Source of the DNA: BMS3Abin12 sp964487445
Lineage (GTDB): Bacteria > Pseudomonadota > Gammaproteobacteria > 21-64-14
Assembly: GCA_964487445.1 (NCBI GenBank)
Contig: CAZAQG010000001.1
Coordinates: 1-64,000 of the forward strand
Direction: 5' to 3'
DNA: 64,000 bases
Made by a program: the position numbers and the translations under genes. This document shows positions 38,752-48,868 of this stretch, one piece after another. Below the pieces are notes generated by a model, which was not told the origin of the DNA, did not search any database, and saw nothing but the letters and a program-made list of their open reading frames with translations. Each line of letters opens with the position of its first letter. The stretch's first letter is position 1.

Positions 38752-41700
38752 GCCCGGCACGCTCATTGAGCAGGGCGTGAAGGTTCTCGATCAACTCGCC
38801 CTCCTGGTACGGTTTGCCGAGATAGCGGTTCACCCCGAGCCGCAGGGCGTGTTCACGGTGTTTTTCTCCGGTACGCGAGGTGATCATGATGATCGGGATC
38901 TCCCGCAGGCGACTCTCGTTGCGCATGTGCGTGGCCAGTTCGAAGCCGTCCATGCGCGGCATCTCGATGTCCAGCAGCATGATATCGGGGACATGCTCCT
39001 GCAGCAGGGCCACGGCGTCGACACCGTCCTTCGCGGTGAGCACATCCATGCCGTTGCGCTCGAGCAGGCGCGCGGTGACCTTGCGCACCGTGATCGAGTC
39101 GTCGACCACCATCACCGTCACCCGTCCGCTGGGCTCGGGCTCCGGCTCGACCTTCACCGGCGGCGCGCCGAGCAAGGCGGCCGACAGGCGCACCAGGGCG
39201 CCGGCATCGACGATCAGTACCACGCGTCCGTCGCCCAGGATGGTTGCGCCGGAGATGCCGCGCACCGTGCTCAGCTGCGGTCCGACCGACTTGACCACGA
39301 TCTCGCGACTGCCGAGCAACCGGTCGACCAGCAGCGCGCTCTGATGACCGCCGCTGCGCACCAGCAGCACCGGGACCTTGCGGTCGGTGAGCGCCGGCAT
39401 CGTCGAGATACCGAGCAGGGCGCCGAGGTGCGCCAGCCGGTAGGGCTGTCCGGCATACTCCAGCACCGGGGTCTCCTCGCCGAGGTGACAGGAGACCTCG
39501 TCGTAGCCCAGGCGCACGATCCCCTCGACGCTGGAGAGCGGGATCGCGTAGAGGTCCTCGCCCACCTGGACCAGCAGGGCCTGGGTGACGGCCAGCGTGA
39601 ACGGCAGCCGGATGATGAAGGTCGTACCGCGGCCGACGTGCGAATCGATCTCGAACTGACCGCCGAGCTGCTTGATCTCACTGTTGACGACATCCATGCC
39701 CACGCCGCGGCCCGAGATCTGGGTGAGCGTGCGTGCGGTGCTGAACCCGGACTCGAGGATGAACTGCATGACATTGTGGTCGCTGACCTTGGCGTCCGCG
39801 GCGAGCATGCCGCGCTCGACGGCCTTGCGGCGGATCACATCGAGGTCGATCCCGGCACCGTCGTCGGAAACGCGGATCACCACCTCCGAGCCCTCGCGCG
39901 ACAGGCCCAACAGGACGGTGCCGGTCTCGGGCTTGCCCGCGACGCGGCGCACCTCCGGCGTCTCGATCCCGTGCGAGATCGCGTTTCGCAACATATGCTC
40001 CATCGGCGCCACCAGCCGATCGAGGACGGCGCGGTCCATTTCCCCCTCGGCGCCCTCGACCTTCAGCTCGGCGCGCTTGCCGAGCGGCGTACAGGTCTGG
40101 CGCACGATGCGACGCAGCCGCGGGATCAGGCCCGCGAACGGCACCATGCGCGTGTGCATGAGGCCCTCCTGCATCTCGGTGTTCACGCGCGACTGCTGCA
40201 GCAGCAGGGTCTCGGACTCCCGCGACAGATGCTCCAGCAGACCCTGAATGCTGACCAGATCGCTGACGCTCTCGGCGAGGCCGCGCGAGAGTTGCTGGAC
40301 GTGCGAATAGCGGTCGAGTTCCAGGGGGTCGAAGTCCTCCTGCGACTCGGCCTCGGCCTCGTGGCGGTACAGGATCTGCGCCTCGGTCTCGATTTCCAGG
40401 CGCCGGAGCTGCTCGCGCAGCCGCGCCACCGTCTGATCGAACTCCACCAGGTTGAAGCGGATGGCGGCGGTCTGCTGCTCCATGCGCGAGCGGTAGATGC
40501 TGATCTCACCGGCGTAGTTGACCAGGTTATCGAGCAGGTCGGCCTTGACGCGCACGGTCTCGGACTGCACGCGCGGGGCGCCGCGCCGCTCGATGCGAAG
40601 CGCCGGTTGCACGGCCGGGGCCGGCCCCCCGGAACCCTCTCCCAAACCCTCCGCTTCGGTCTTCTTCTCCACACCCGCCGCGGAGGGGGCGGCGACGGAC
40701 CCCTCATCCGCCTCGGGAGGCGGTTCGTCGGAGTCGCCGGCCGATTGCGCCGCGAGCGTCGGCGCCGGGTCGTCGGTCGCCGCCGCGGACGCGGACGAGA
40801 CACCGCGCCCGGTGCGCGCCGCTTCCAGTTCCGCCACCAGATCCGGGGCGGGTGCGGGCACTGCGCCGTCGCGCAGGGCCTCGTGCATGATGTGGAACTG
40901 ATCCAGAGTCACATGCAGCGTCTGAAACAGATCCCGAGAGGCCTCCACGTGACCGTCGATCGCGGCGCTCAACAAAGACTCCATGGCATGGCTCAGATCG
41001 GCGATGGCGCCGATATCCGCCATCCGTGCCCCCCCCTTCAGGGTATGGAGTTCACGTTGCAGCTCCGTGACCCGCCGGATCTCCTCCGGGTGCTGTTCCC
41101 AGGCATCGAGGGTCTCGTCCGCCGCCTCCAGCAGTTCCTCGGCTTCCTCCAGGAAGATCTCGGCCAATTCGTCGGACAGTTCGTCGCGGGTTTCGGTGAC
41201 CGGCTCGGCGCGCGGCGCGGGCGCCGCCGCGGAAGGCTCGATCGGGTTCTCCTCCGGCGCCGGTCCGGGCACCGGTTCGGCCTTCGGCCCCTCATCGGTT
41301 CCGGTCTCGAATTCGATCGCATCGTCGGGTCCCGTCAATCCGCCGATCCGGGACAGGTGCGCCTCGACCACCCGCTCGATGCGTTCCAACAGGGGCCCGT
41401 GGTCCGGCATCGCGGTTCCCGGCTGCGCCAGCGTAGCGAGCTGAGCGCGCATCAAGGCCGCAGCATCGGAGAACAGCGGCGCCAGCGCCAAGTCGTAGGC
41501 GGCGCCGGCCACGGCGGGCAGTTGTGCCAGTTTCTCCAGAGCCCCCGCGACCTCCGCGATCTCGGGCACGCCGGCCATGTGAGCGCTGCCGTACAGGGTA
41601 TGGAAGGCGCGTATCAGTTCCTCGGTGATGCGACAGCCGGACTCCTCCTGCCCGTCACAGCGGGCCACGAAGTCATCGACGCTCGTCAGGTGATCGTGAA

Positions 41701-44700
41701 CCTCCTGGGAAAAGGTCTCGTAGAGGACGGGATCGGCGATCCGCGGCGCCGCCCCGGCCGCGGCATCCGGTTCCTCGCTTCCCGTGAGGTCTCCGGTATC
41801 GGGCGCCGTGGTCGGTTCGGGCGCCGTTCCTTCCTCCGACGGGGGTTGCGAATCGGCCTCCGGCGCGGAATCCGCCTCCGTATCCGACACGGGGGCGGCA
41901 TCGGCCGCCGAACCCCTATGCGCCTCCTCCTGCGCGGCACTCCCGCCGCGTGTCAGCGCCCCGGCGCGCTCCATCAGCGCCACCACCTCGATCGCCGTAC
42001 ACGCCTCCCCGCCGCGTAACTCCCCGATCAACTCCGGCAGCCGTTCGATCGCCTCCCCTACCACCCCGAACATCGCCTCGTCCGGCACCGCCGCCCCATC
42101 CAGCACCCGGTTCAGCAGCCCCTCCAGCGCCCACGCGAACTCCCCCACCCGCAGCGCCCCGCTCAAGCGCCCGCTGCCCTTCAACGTGTGGAACGAGCGC
42201 CGGATCGTCCCGACCACCTCCCGGTCCTGCGGCTGCGCCCGCCAGCGCGGCAACTGCTCGCGCAGCGACGCCAACTCTTCATCCGCCTCCTCGATAAAGA
42301 TCTCCAGAATCTCCGGGTCCACTTCCTCCGCCAGTACCGGCGGCAGTTCCACCACCCCGACTCCGTCGCCCGCGCGCTCGCCCACCGCCGGTGCTTCCGA
42401 CGCCCCGCCCGCCTCCGGCCCCACATCCGGGCCGGACTCCTCGTCCGGGTCGGACCCGACCCCGCCTTCCGAACCCTGCGTGGTATCCGCCGGCCCCGCA
42501 GCGGTCTCGCCGCGTGTCAGCGCCCCGGCGCGCTCCATCAGCGCCACCACCTCGATCGCCGTACACGCCTCCCCGCCGCGTAACTCCCCGATCAACTCCG
42601 GCAGCCGTTCGATCGCCTCCCCTACCACCCCGAACATCGCCTCGTCCGGCACCGCCGCCCCATCCAGCACCCGGTTCAGCAGCCCCTCCAGCGCCCACGC
42701 GAACTCCCCCACCCGCAGCGCCCCGCTCAAGCGCCCGCTGCCCTTCAACGTGTGGAACGAGCGCCGGATCGTCCCGACCACCTCCCGGTCCTGCGGCTGC
42801 GCCCGCCAGCGCGGCAACTGCTCGCGCAGCGACGCCAACTCTTCATCCGCCTCCTCGATAAAGATCTCCAGAATCTCCGGGTCCACTTCCTCCGCCAGTA
42901 CCGGCGGCAGTTCCACCACCCCGACTCCGTCGCCCGCGCGCTCGCCCACCGCCGGTGCTTCCGACGCCCCGCCCGCCTCCGGCCCCACATCCGGGCCGGA
43001 CTCCTCGTCCGGGGCGGACTCCTCGTCCGGGGCGGATCCCTCGTCCAGGGCGGACCCCTCGTCCAGGGCGGGCCCCTCGTCCAGGGCGGCCCCCTCGTCC
43101 AGGGCGGCCGCGGCACCGCCTTCCGAATCCCGCTCCGGCACGAGCGCCACCTCCGGCGACCACGCCGATCCCGGTTCGTACGCCGATTCCCGATCCGCTT
43201 CCTCCTGCCCCGCACCCTGATCCCGCTCATCTCCGGGGACCGCCGTATCCGGTGTCGCGACCTTCCCCATGGGAAATGTATGGACAGCCCGCGGCTGTTC
43301 ATCTTCTGGGATCGTCGCATCCGGTACCGCGGCCTCCGCCGGCTGGAGATCCGTGGTCGGCTGCACGCCGGCCGGCTCCTCCGGGGTGCGGGAATCGCTC
43401 TCCGCGACCGGCACGGGCTCTGGTCCGTCGCCACCCCCGTCCGCGGGATCCGGCGTCACACCAAGGCGGCGCAACCCGTCCTCCACCCGGTCCAGGATGG
43501 TCTCCTGGTCCCCGCGGCGCTCGACGACGGCCTCGAGGTAATACTCGATCCCGGCGATAACCTCCGCGAGCGCTTCCTGATCGGCCGTCCCGGGGATCCC
43601 CTCGCCGACCGCCAGTCCCGTGGCCACATAATCGGCCAGGACCTGTACAGACCCTGCGGCGCGCGACAGATTAAGGATCTGGAAGCTGCCCTTGAGTTCC
43701 GCGAGCAGCCGTGGAACCTCCGCGAACACCTCGCCGCCGGGGCCGGTCTCGGCATCGGTTCGGGGCGCCTGCAGGTAGGCGAGCACCGCTTCCTTGACCT
43801 GCGCGACGTCCTCGGCGGCCTCGCGCGCCATGGCCAGCATCAGGAGCCGGAACTCCGGATCGCTGATCCGACCCTGGTTGACGTGGAACGGCGCGCCGTC
43901 CGCCCCCGTCTCGTCTCCCGGCGCATCGACCTCCTCTCCGGCGCCGTCCCCGGCATCCCCGTCGGGCGCCTCGGCCCCCGAGGCCATTTGGTCGAGCGAT
44001 GCCTCCACCAGCAGGATGGCCTCGGCGATCTCGGTGAATTCCTCATCACCCGGATCGGTATCGCCCTCGGCGATCGCCTGGACGCGTTCCGCCTGCTCCT
44101 GAGCGGTCCGCCGCAACGTGCCCAAGCCCAGCATGCCAAAGGTGTCCGCCACCCGCCGCAGGGTCTCCGGTATCCGGGCCAAGTCCTCGGGATTGCGCGG
44201 CGCGCTGCGCACATAGAGGTCGAGACCGTCCTTGACGGTGGTAAGGTCTTCCTTGACCGCCTCGGAGACCGCGCGCAGGGAGTCGATTCCCGGGCCCATG
44301 ATCCCACCGCCGGCGAACGCCTCGCGCGGCAGGAGCCGTTCCAGATCGAATGCGTCCTTCAACGCCCGCACCCGCTCGCCCCCGTCCGTGGCGCGCGCGA
44401 CGTAGTAGAGGAGATTGCGCAACAGGTCCGGCTGCAATTCCGCGACGAGGCCCGCCTCGCCGGCGTCGATCAGTCGCTTGATCCGGCGATCCACCTGCCC
44501 GAGCAGCAGCTTCACCGAGACGCTCGCCTCGAGCGCGCCCGCGCGCAGGGCTTCCACCAGACCGGCGCTGACCCACCACAGCCGGCGCACCGGCTCGAGC
44601 TGCGTGACTTGGTCGAGGTGCTCGATGACCGCCAGGATCCGATCGAGACCGCCCTCGGGATCGCTCCCCCGGTACCAGCCGAGCAGCCCGAGCTGCAGGT

Positions 44701-45226
44701 CGTGACGCAGACGGCACAGCAGCCGGTGCAACTCACCGGAGTCGCGCGCGAACGCCTCGCGCTCGCGCGGAGGCGGCACCGGCACCGTGAGATCGGGGTT
44801 GAACAGCGCGCTCTCCGAGAGCAGCGGCTCCCCGCGCAGGGCGCGCACGTCGTTGAGCAACGGCAACAGGACGATGGGCACGTCCGGGTGTCCGGCCTGC
44901 ACGTGGTCGAGGTAGTCGGGCAGTTGCAGGATGCCGCGCATGAGGACCTCGTAGGCCTCCCCCCTGCGCTCCACGGTCTCGTCCAGGAGCGCGCGGCCGA
45001 GTCCCTCGAGTTCCTCGGCGAGCAGTGCGGCGCCGTCCACCTCGACCATCTGCAGCGTTCCGCGCGCCTGATGCAGGTAGGTCGCGCAAAACTGCAACTG
45101 CGAGGCGTCGCTGGTATTCTCGACGAACGCCTCCAGCGCGAGACGCGACTGGCGGATCGTCTCGTCGAGTTCCTTCTTCACCCAGTTCAGGGCGCTGTAG
45201 TCCAGTCCTTCGTTGCGCGGCATCAT
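38738..45226 (-). CDS. chpA: Giant hybrid histidine kinase ChpA (PilL) of twitching motility
   Basis: 2162 residues. An N-terminal helical region (1-500) is followed by at least four Hpt domains whose phospho-acceptor histidines lie in SFHTLKGSGRL (near 830 and again near 1016), AFHTLYGSAHM (near 1208) and ELHTLKGGARM (near 1394). Then come the dimerisation region, a HATPase (HMLRNAISHGIE near 1747; ISGRGVGMDVVN), a CheW-like domain, and a C-terminal receiver (MVVDDSITVRKVTARLLERN; phospho-Asp in MLLDIEMPRMDG). The two Hpt segments near 740-1095 are an exact tandem duplication. It phosphorylates PilG and PilH and sits in the pilGHIJK-chpABC operon. Confidence 0.95.
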   Translation of the reverse strand: MMPRNEGLDYSALNWVKKELDETIRQSRLALEAFVENTSDASQLQFCATYLHQARGTLQMVEVDGAALLAEELEGLGRALLDETVERRGEAYEVLMRGILQLPDYLDHVQAGHPDVPIVLLPLLNDVRALRGEPLLSESALFNPDLTVPVPPPREREAFARDSGELHRLLCRLRHDLQLGLLGWYRGSDPEGGLDRILAVIEHLDQVTQLEPVRRLWWVSAGLVEALRAGALEASVSVKLLLGQVDRRIKRLIDAGEAGLVAELQPDLLRNLLYYVARATDGGERVRALKDAFDLERLLPREAFAGGGIMGPGIDSLRAVSEAVKEDLTTVKDGLDLYVRSAPRNPEDLARIPETLRRVADTFGMLGLGTLRRTAQEQAERVQAIAEGDTDPGDEEFTEIAEAILLVEASLDQMASGAEAPDGDAGDGAGEEVDAPGDETGADGAPFHVNQGRISDPEFRLLMLAMAREAAEDVAQVKEAVLAYLQAPRTDAETGPGGEVFAEVPRLLAELKGSFQILNLSRAAGSVQVLADYVATGLAVGEGIPGTADQEALAEVIAGIEYYLEAVVERRGDQETILDRVEDGLRRLGVTPDPADGGGDGPEPVPVAESDSRTPEEPAGVQPTTDLQPAEAAVPDATIPEDEQPRAVHTFPMGKVATPDTAVPGDERDQGAGQEEADRESAYEPGSAWSPEVALVPERDSEGGAAAALDEGAALDEGPALDEGSALDEGSAPDEESAPDEESGPDVGPEAGGASEAPAVGERAGDGVGVVELPPVLAEEVDPEILEIFIEEADEELASLREQLPRWRAQPQDREVVGTIRRSFHTLKGSGRLSGALRVGEFAWALEGLLNRVLDGAAVPDEAMFGVVGEAIERLPELIGELRGGEACTAIEVVALMERAGALTRGETAAGPADTTQGSEGGVGSDPDEESGPDVGPEAGGASEAPAVGERAGDGVGVVELPPVLAEEVDPEILEIFIEEADEELASLREQLPRWRAQPQDREVVGTIRRSFHTLKGSGRLSGALRVGEFAWALEGLLNRVLDGAAVPDEAMFGVVGEAIERLPELIGELRGGEACTAIEVVALMERAGALTRGGSAAQEEAHRGSAADAAPVSDTEADSAPEADSQPPSEEGTAPEPTTAPDTGDLTGSEEPDAAAGAAPRIADPVLYETFSQEVHDHLTSVDDFVARCDGQEESGCRITEELIRAFHTLYGSAHMAGVPEIAEVAGALEKLAQLPAVAGAAYDLALAPLFSDAAALMRAQLATLAQPGTAMPDHGPLLERIERVVEAHLSRIGGLTGPDDAIEFETGTDEGPKAEPVPGPAPEENPIEPSAAAPAPRAEPVTETRDELSDELAEIFLEEAEELLEAADETLDAWEQHPEEIRRVTELQRELHTLKGGARMADIGAIADLSHAMESLLSAAIDGHVEASRDLFQTLHVTLDQFHIMHEALRDGAVPAPAPDLVAELEAARTGRGVSSASAAATDDPAPTLAAQSAGDSDEPPPEADEGSVAAPSAAGVEKKTEAEGLGEGSGGPAPAVQPALRIERRGAPRVQSETVRVKADLLDNLVNYAGEISIYRSRMEQQTAAIRFNLVEFDQTVARLREQLRRLEIETEAQILYRHEAEAESQEDFDPLELDRYSHVQQLSRGLAESVSDLVSIQGLLEHLSRESETLLLQQSRVNTEMQEGLMHTRMVPFAGLIPRLRRIVRQTCTPLGKRAELKVEGAEGEMDRAVLDRLVAPMEHMLRNAISHGIETPEVRRVAGKPETGTVLLGLSREGSEVVIRVSDDGAGIDLDVIRRKAVERGMLAADAKVSDHNVMQFILESGFSTARTLTQISGRGVGMDVVNSEIKQLGGQFEIDSHVGRGTTFIIRLPFTLAVTQALLVQVGEDLYAIPLSSVEGIVRLGYDEVSCHLGEETPVLEYAGQPYRLAHLGALLGISTMPALTDRKVPVLLVRSGGHQSALLVDRLLGSREIVVKSVGPQLSTVRGISGATILGDGRVVLIVDAGALVRLSAALLGAPPVKVEPEPEPSGRVTVMVVDDSITVRKVTARLLERNGMDVLTAKDGVDAVALLQEHVPDIMLLDIEMPRMDGFELATHMRNESRLREIPIIMITSRTGEKHREHALRLGVNRYLGKPYQEGELIENLHALLNERAGHGGP
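41944..42449. repeat. Duplicated Hpt segment in chpA, copy B
   Basis: 506 bp that match 42508-43013 base for base as far as I can read, at a period of 564 bp (188 codons). It encodes an Hpt domain with its preceding acidic linker, including the active histidine (RSFHTLKGSGRLSGALRVGE). Between the copies lies a 58-bp unique stretch. Confidence 0.93.
42508..43013. repeat. Duplicated Hpt segment in chpA, copy A
   Basis: Second member of the pair, nearer the protein N-terminus. The absence of even silent differences over 506 bp means that the duplication is very recent, is kept the same by gene conversion, or is an assembly product. Confidence 0.93.
43001..43108. repeat. 18-bp tandem repeat (six units) in the chpA linker
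   Basis: Six 18-bp units of the type CCCCTCGTCCAGGGCGGC, in frame, coding for DEG/DEE-containing hexapeptides such as ALDEGS and APDEES. Copy number is likely to vary by slippage; it lengthens the acidic linker before the duplicated Hpt domain without shifting the frame. The copy-B side has only one unit. Confidence 0.9.
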
Positions 45227-45237
45227 GCGCTGATTCC

Positions 45238-46143
45238 TTATCCGTTATGTTCGGCGTCGTCGCACCGCCGGTAGGCCAGGGTGTCGGGATAGACGACCCG
45301 TTCCATTCCGGGGTGGCGCCAGGCGAGCAGGTCGCCCGGCGCGAGTACCAGACCGCCGCCGGGGCGCAGATGGTCGGCCAACCGCTCCACCAGTTCCATA
45401 CGCCGCGTGCGATCCAGGTAGATCAACACGTTCTGGCACAGGATCAGATCCATCTTCGGGAGCGGCGAACACGCGAGGTCGAGCACGTTCATGTATGCGA
45501 AGCACACACGACGGCGAAGCGCGTCGCGGACCTGCGATCGCTGGTCGTCGAGGCGATCGAAGTAGCGCGCGCGCAGGGCGGGAGGTACGTCCTTGAGCCG
45601 CGCCGCCCCGTAGACCCCGAGCCGCCCGACGCCGAGGGCGGCATAGCTGATGTCGGTGGCGGTCACTCCGAAGTAATACTCACCGCCCAGACCGCTGAGG
45701 TGCTCGTCGATCAGCATCGCGAGGCCGTAGGGCTCCTCCCCGGTGGCGCAGCCGATGCTCCAGGCGTTGTATGAGTGCGGTCCCGGACCGGCCGCTCCCT
45801 CGACCGGAAGAAACCGTTCGCGGATGAGCCGAAAGCTGGGCGGGTGACGAAAGAAGCGCGTCTCGTGCACCGTGAGCCGATCGAGCAGCACCGCCCACTC
45901 CACCGCCCCGTAATGGCCCGCCAGAAGAAACTCGTGGTACTCCTGAAGATCGTCGCAGCCGATCTCGCGCATACGCAACGCAATGCTGGTCGCCAGGAAC
46001 GACTTGCGCTCCGGCGGCACGACGATGCCGGTACGCTCCTCCAGCAGTTGCGCCCACTGCCGGAACTGCCCGTCGGTCATCTCGGGCAGGGAACCGGGAC
46101 GTGGAGACCCGCTGAACCGCACGTTTTCACTCGCCGCCATCAC
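45238..46143 (-). CDS. pilK: CheR-type methyltransferase PilK
   Basis: 301 residues. The N-terminal CheR helical part (MTDGQFRQWAQLLEERTGIV) is followed by the SAM-binding domain (YNAWSIGCATGEEPYGLAML near residue 125; LDLACSPLPKMDLILCQNVL near 215). It methylates glutamates on PilJ. Located between pilJ and chpA, as in P. aeruginosa; the gaps are 17 and 11 bases. Confidence 0.93.
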   Translation of the reverse strand: MMAASENVRFSGSPRPGSLPEMTDGQFRQWAQLLEERTGIVVPPERKSFLATSIALRMREIGCDDLQEYHEFLLAGHYGAVEWAVLLDRLTVHETRFFRHPPSFRLIRERFLPVEGAAGPGPHSYNAWSIGCATGEEPYGLAMLIDEHLSGLGGEYYFGVTATDISYAALGVGRLGVYGAARLKDVPPALRARYFDRLDDQRSQVRDALRRRVCFAYMNVLDLACSPLPKMDLILCQNVLIYLDRTRRMELVERLADHLRPGGGLVLAPGDLLAWRHPGMERVVYPDTLAYRRCDDAEHNG

Positions 46144-46160
46144 CGATCGGCACCTGTTCC

Positions 46161-48215
46161 TTACTCCGGAAGCTTGAAGCCGGCGACCGACTTGCGTAAC
46201 TCGTTGGCGAGGTCGGCCAAGTTGCCGATCGAGGTCGCCGTCTCGTTCGTGCCGGTCGCGGTCTGGGTCGTGATATCCAGGATCGAGTTCATCGTGTCGG
46301 AGATGTTGACCGATGCCTGGGCCTGTTGGCGCGCCGCATCCGAGATGTTCTGAATGAGATCCGCCAGCTGATCGGACACGCTCTCGATCTCGGCCAGGGC
46401 CTCGCCCGCGCTCTCGGCGAGCCTCGCCCCGCTGACCACGCCCGAGGTGCTGTCCTCCATGGAGATCACCGCCTCGTTGGTGTCGGTCTGAATGGTCTTC
46501 ACCAGCGCCTCGATCTGCTTGGTGGCGTTGCCCGAACGCTCCGCGAGGCGCTGCACCTCGTCGGCGACGACCGCGAAACCGCGGCCCGCCTCGCCGGCCA
46601 TGGCCGCCTGGATGGCGGCGTTCAGCGCCAGGATGTTGGTCTGGTCGGCGATGTCGTTGATCAATTCGACGATGTCGCCGATCTCCTGGGAACTCTCACC
46701 CAGGCGTTTGATACGCTTGGAGGTCTCCTGGATCTGCTCGCGAATGGTGTCCATGCCCTGGATGGTGCGCCGTACCGCCTCGGCGCCGTTGTGGGCGATG
46801 CGCACCGACTGCTGCGCCACCCCGGCCGACTCGGATGCGTTGCGCGAGACGTGCTCGATGGAAGCGGTCATCTCGTTGACCGCCGAGCTGGCCCCGGTGA
46901 TCTGCTGCGCCTGGCGATCGCTGGCCTCGGCCAGGTGCATGGCCGTCGCCTGCGTCTCCTGCGCCGCCGAGGAGACCTGCACGGTGGTCTCGTTGATAGT
47001 GCTGACCAGGCCGCGCATGGCATCCACGGCGTAGTTGATGGAATCGGCGATCGCGCCGGTCATGTCCTCGGTAACCGTGGCATGGACCGTGAGATCCCCG
47101 TCGGCCAGCGTGCTCAGTTCATCGAGCAGACGCAGGATGGCCTGCTGATTGCGCTCGTTCCGGGTCGCTTCCTCCTTGTACTGGCGTGTGGCGGCCTTCT
47201 TCAGCTCCCAGCCGAGGACACCGAGCATGATCAGCGCGATCCCGCCCAGTTCAAAGGGCAGTTCGCTCGAGATCACACGCTTGCGGGGCGCCAGATCGTA
47301 GGCCGCGACGAGGCGGTCGGCGAGCGTCGACATCCGGGTCGCCTGCGCGGCCGCGCGAGCGGAGGCCTCGCGGATCCGGAACAATTTCGAGGTCCGGGCG
47401 AGTGCGCCCGAGAGTTCGCGGTTGAGTCCATCGGTGAGCTTCACCGCCCGCAGCAGGTCGGCCCGTGCGGTCCGATCGATGATCGGCTTGATCTTCAGCC
47501 CGCGGTCGCCGTCGAGCAGCGCCTGCTGGACGCGGTTGAAGCGGGTGATATCGCGCCCGAACCGGTCCGCGGCCTGCGCACCGGCCTGGCCGCCCCGGAA
47601 GATCTTGCGCAGGTTGTTCTGCATCCGCTCGAGCAGCGCCGACTGGCGGCTGGCCACGACCACCAGCGCATTGCCGGCCTTGGTGGAGCGCACCGTCCGA
47701 TCGACGAGCCGCTCATATCCGATCCAGACGAGCTGCTGATAGATTGCGGAAATCTTGGGAATGGTCTGATCCACCCGCTTGAGGGACCGGTCGACGGAGG
47801 TGACCGTGATCCCGCCGGCGAGAATGGCATTCACGTTTTTGCGCACCGAGCCCCAGGTGGTGGACAGCCGGCCGAGGGCCGGGCGTACGCTCGCCGGCGG
47901 CAACCCGGTATCGGGATCGCCGTTTCGCAGGCGGTCGAGGTTGCGCTGGAACCGATCGCGGTCCACGCGCAACTGCGCCATGGCGTCGGACTGGCCGCGG
48001 GCGGCCTCCAGGGACTCGATCGCGATGCGCTGGGCCAGGCCCCGTTCCTGATGCACCAGGTCGACGGCCATCTGATCGAGGCCGTTCTGGCGGATCGTAT
48101 ACACGATCGACGCCGCCATGGCGGCGAACAGAACGACCACCAGGGCGATCAGATAGACCAGGGACTTGCTCGCACCCAGCCGTCCGAAATAGTCGCCGCT
48201 TCGTGCCTTCATCAT
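46161..48215 (-). CDS. pilJ: Methyl-accepting chemotaxis protein PilJ
   Basis: 684-residue inner-membrane receptor. First membrane helix at about residues 20-43 (VYLIALVVVLFAAMAASIVY), periplasmic type IV pili methyl-accepting region, second helix near 325-343, HAMP-like part, then the cytoplasmic coiled-coil with hairpin tip EIGDIVELINDIADQTNILA and AGEAGRGFAVVADEVQRLAE. Start with AAAGGAGAGCA before ATGATG. Senses pilus state and signals to ChpA. Confidence 0.95.
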   Translation of the reverse strand: MMKARSGDYFGRLGASKSLVYLIALVVVLFAAMAASIVYTIRQNGLDQMAVDLVHQERGLAQRIAIESLEAARGQSDAMAQLRVDRDRFQRNLDRLRNGDPDTGLPPASVRPALGRLSTTWGSVRKNVNAILAGGITVTSVDRSLKRVDQTIPKISAIYQQLVWIGYERLVDRTVRSTKAGNALVVVASRQSALLERMQNNLRKIFRGGQAGAQAADRFGRDITRFNRVQQALLDGDRGLKIKPIIDRTARADLLRAVKLTDGLNRELSGALARTSKLFRIREASARAAAQATRMSTLADRLVAAYDLAPRKRVISSELPFELGGIALIMLGVLGWELKKAATRQYKEEATRNERNQQAILRLLDELSTLADGDLTVHATVTEDMTGAIADSINYAVDAMRGLVSTINETTVQVSSAAQETQATAMHLAEASDRQAQQITGASSAVNEMTASIEHVSRNASESAGVAQQSVRIAHNGAEAVRRTIQGMDTIREQIQETSKRIKRLGESSQEIGDIVELINDIADQTNILALNAAIQAAMAGEAGRGFAVVADEVQRLAERSGNATKQIEALVKTIQTDTNEAVISMEDSTSGVVSGARLAESAGEALAEIESVSDQLADLIQNISDAARQQAQASVNISDTMNSILDITTQTATGTNETATSIGNLADLANELRKSVAGFKLPE

Positions 48216-48300
48216 TGCTCTCCTTTAAGATCCCCCGATGCCGTCGGCCGACGCCGGGTCTACGCAACCCCCGTACCGGAAACCGCACCGCACCCCGGAC

Positions 48301-48864
48301 TCATACCGCCACCTGCAGGAACCGCGGGCTCTCCGCCAGCGCGTACAGACTGAAGATCGCCCAGTGTTCACCGCCCTTGCGGAACGCGTAGGTGACATAG
48401 GGAAGCACCCCCTCGTCCACATCGGGCAGGGTGCCGGTCCGCTCCTCTTCCAGGAAATGTCGGATCCCAAACACCTCGTCCACCAGGAGTCCCGCGAGCA
48501 CTCCGTCGTGATGCACCACCAACGCGCGGGTGGCGCGATCGGGGGGCGTGCGACCGCGCCCCAGGTAACCCTGCAGATCCATGATCGGCAGCAGGTTGCC
48601 GCGCACGTTCGCGATCCCCTTCACCCAGGGCTTGGCCATCGGGACCCGGGACAGTGCCGGGTAGGTCAGGATCTCGGACACCTCGGACAGCGGCGCCACC
48701 AGGGTCTCCGCCCCGAGCCGGAAGCCGATACCGGTCCAGATCCCCTTGACCTCCGTCTGACGCGGCAGACCCGCGGCATGCGCGCGGCTGCGCCGCTCGA
48801 TCTCGACCAGCAACGCAAACGGATCGCCGGGGCAATGGTCTTCTGGGAGCGTTCCCTGCCGCAT
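48301..48864 (-). CDS. pilI: CheW-like coupling protein PilI
   Basis: 187 residues of CheW fold (IWTGIGFRLGAETLVAPLSE; PWVKGIANVRGNLLPIMDLQ; ALVVHHDGVLAGLLVDEVFG). It links PilJ to ChpA. It starts 4 bases after pilH stops, consistent with co-transcription; 85 bases separate it from pilJ. Confidence 0.93.
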   Translation of the reverse strand: MRQGTLPEDHCPGDPFALLVEIERRSRAHAAGLPRQTEVKGIWTGIGFRLGAETLVAPLSEVSEILTYPALSRVPMAKPWVKGIANVRGNLLPIMDLQGYLGRGRTPPDRATRALVVHHDGVLAGLLVDEVFGIRHFLEEERTGTLPDVDEGVLPYVTYAFRKGGEHWAIFSLYALAESPRFLQVAV

Positions 48865-48868
48865 GGTT

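Noticed and set aside
38228..42019. 1263-codon rightward open frame over chpB and chpA
   Set aside because: Antisense shadow; composition is that of the complementary frame, not a protein family.
43001..43108. Possible CRISPR-like array
   Set aside because: Units are contiguous 18-mers without spacers and in frame within chpA.
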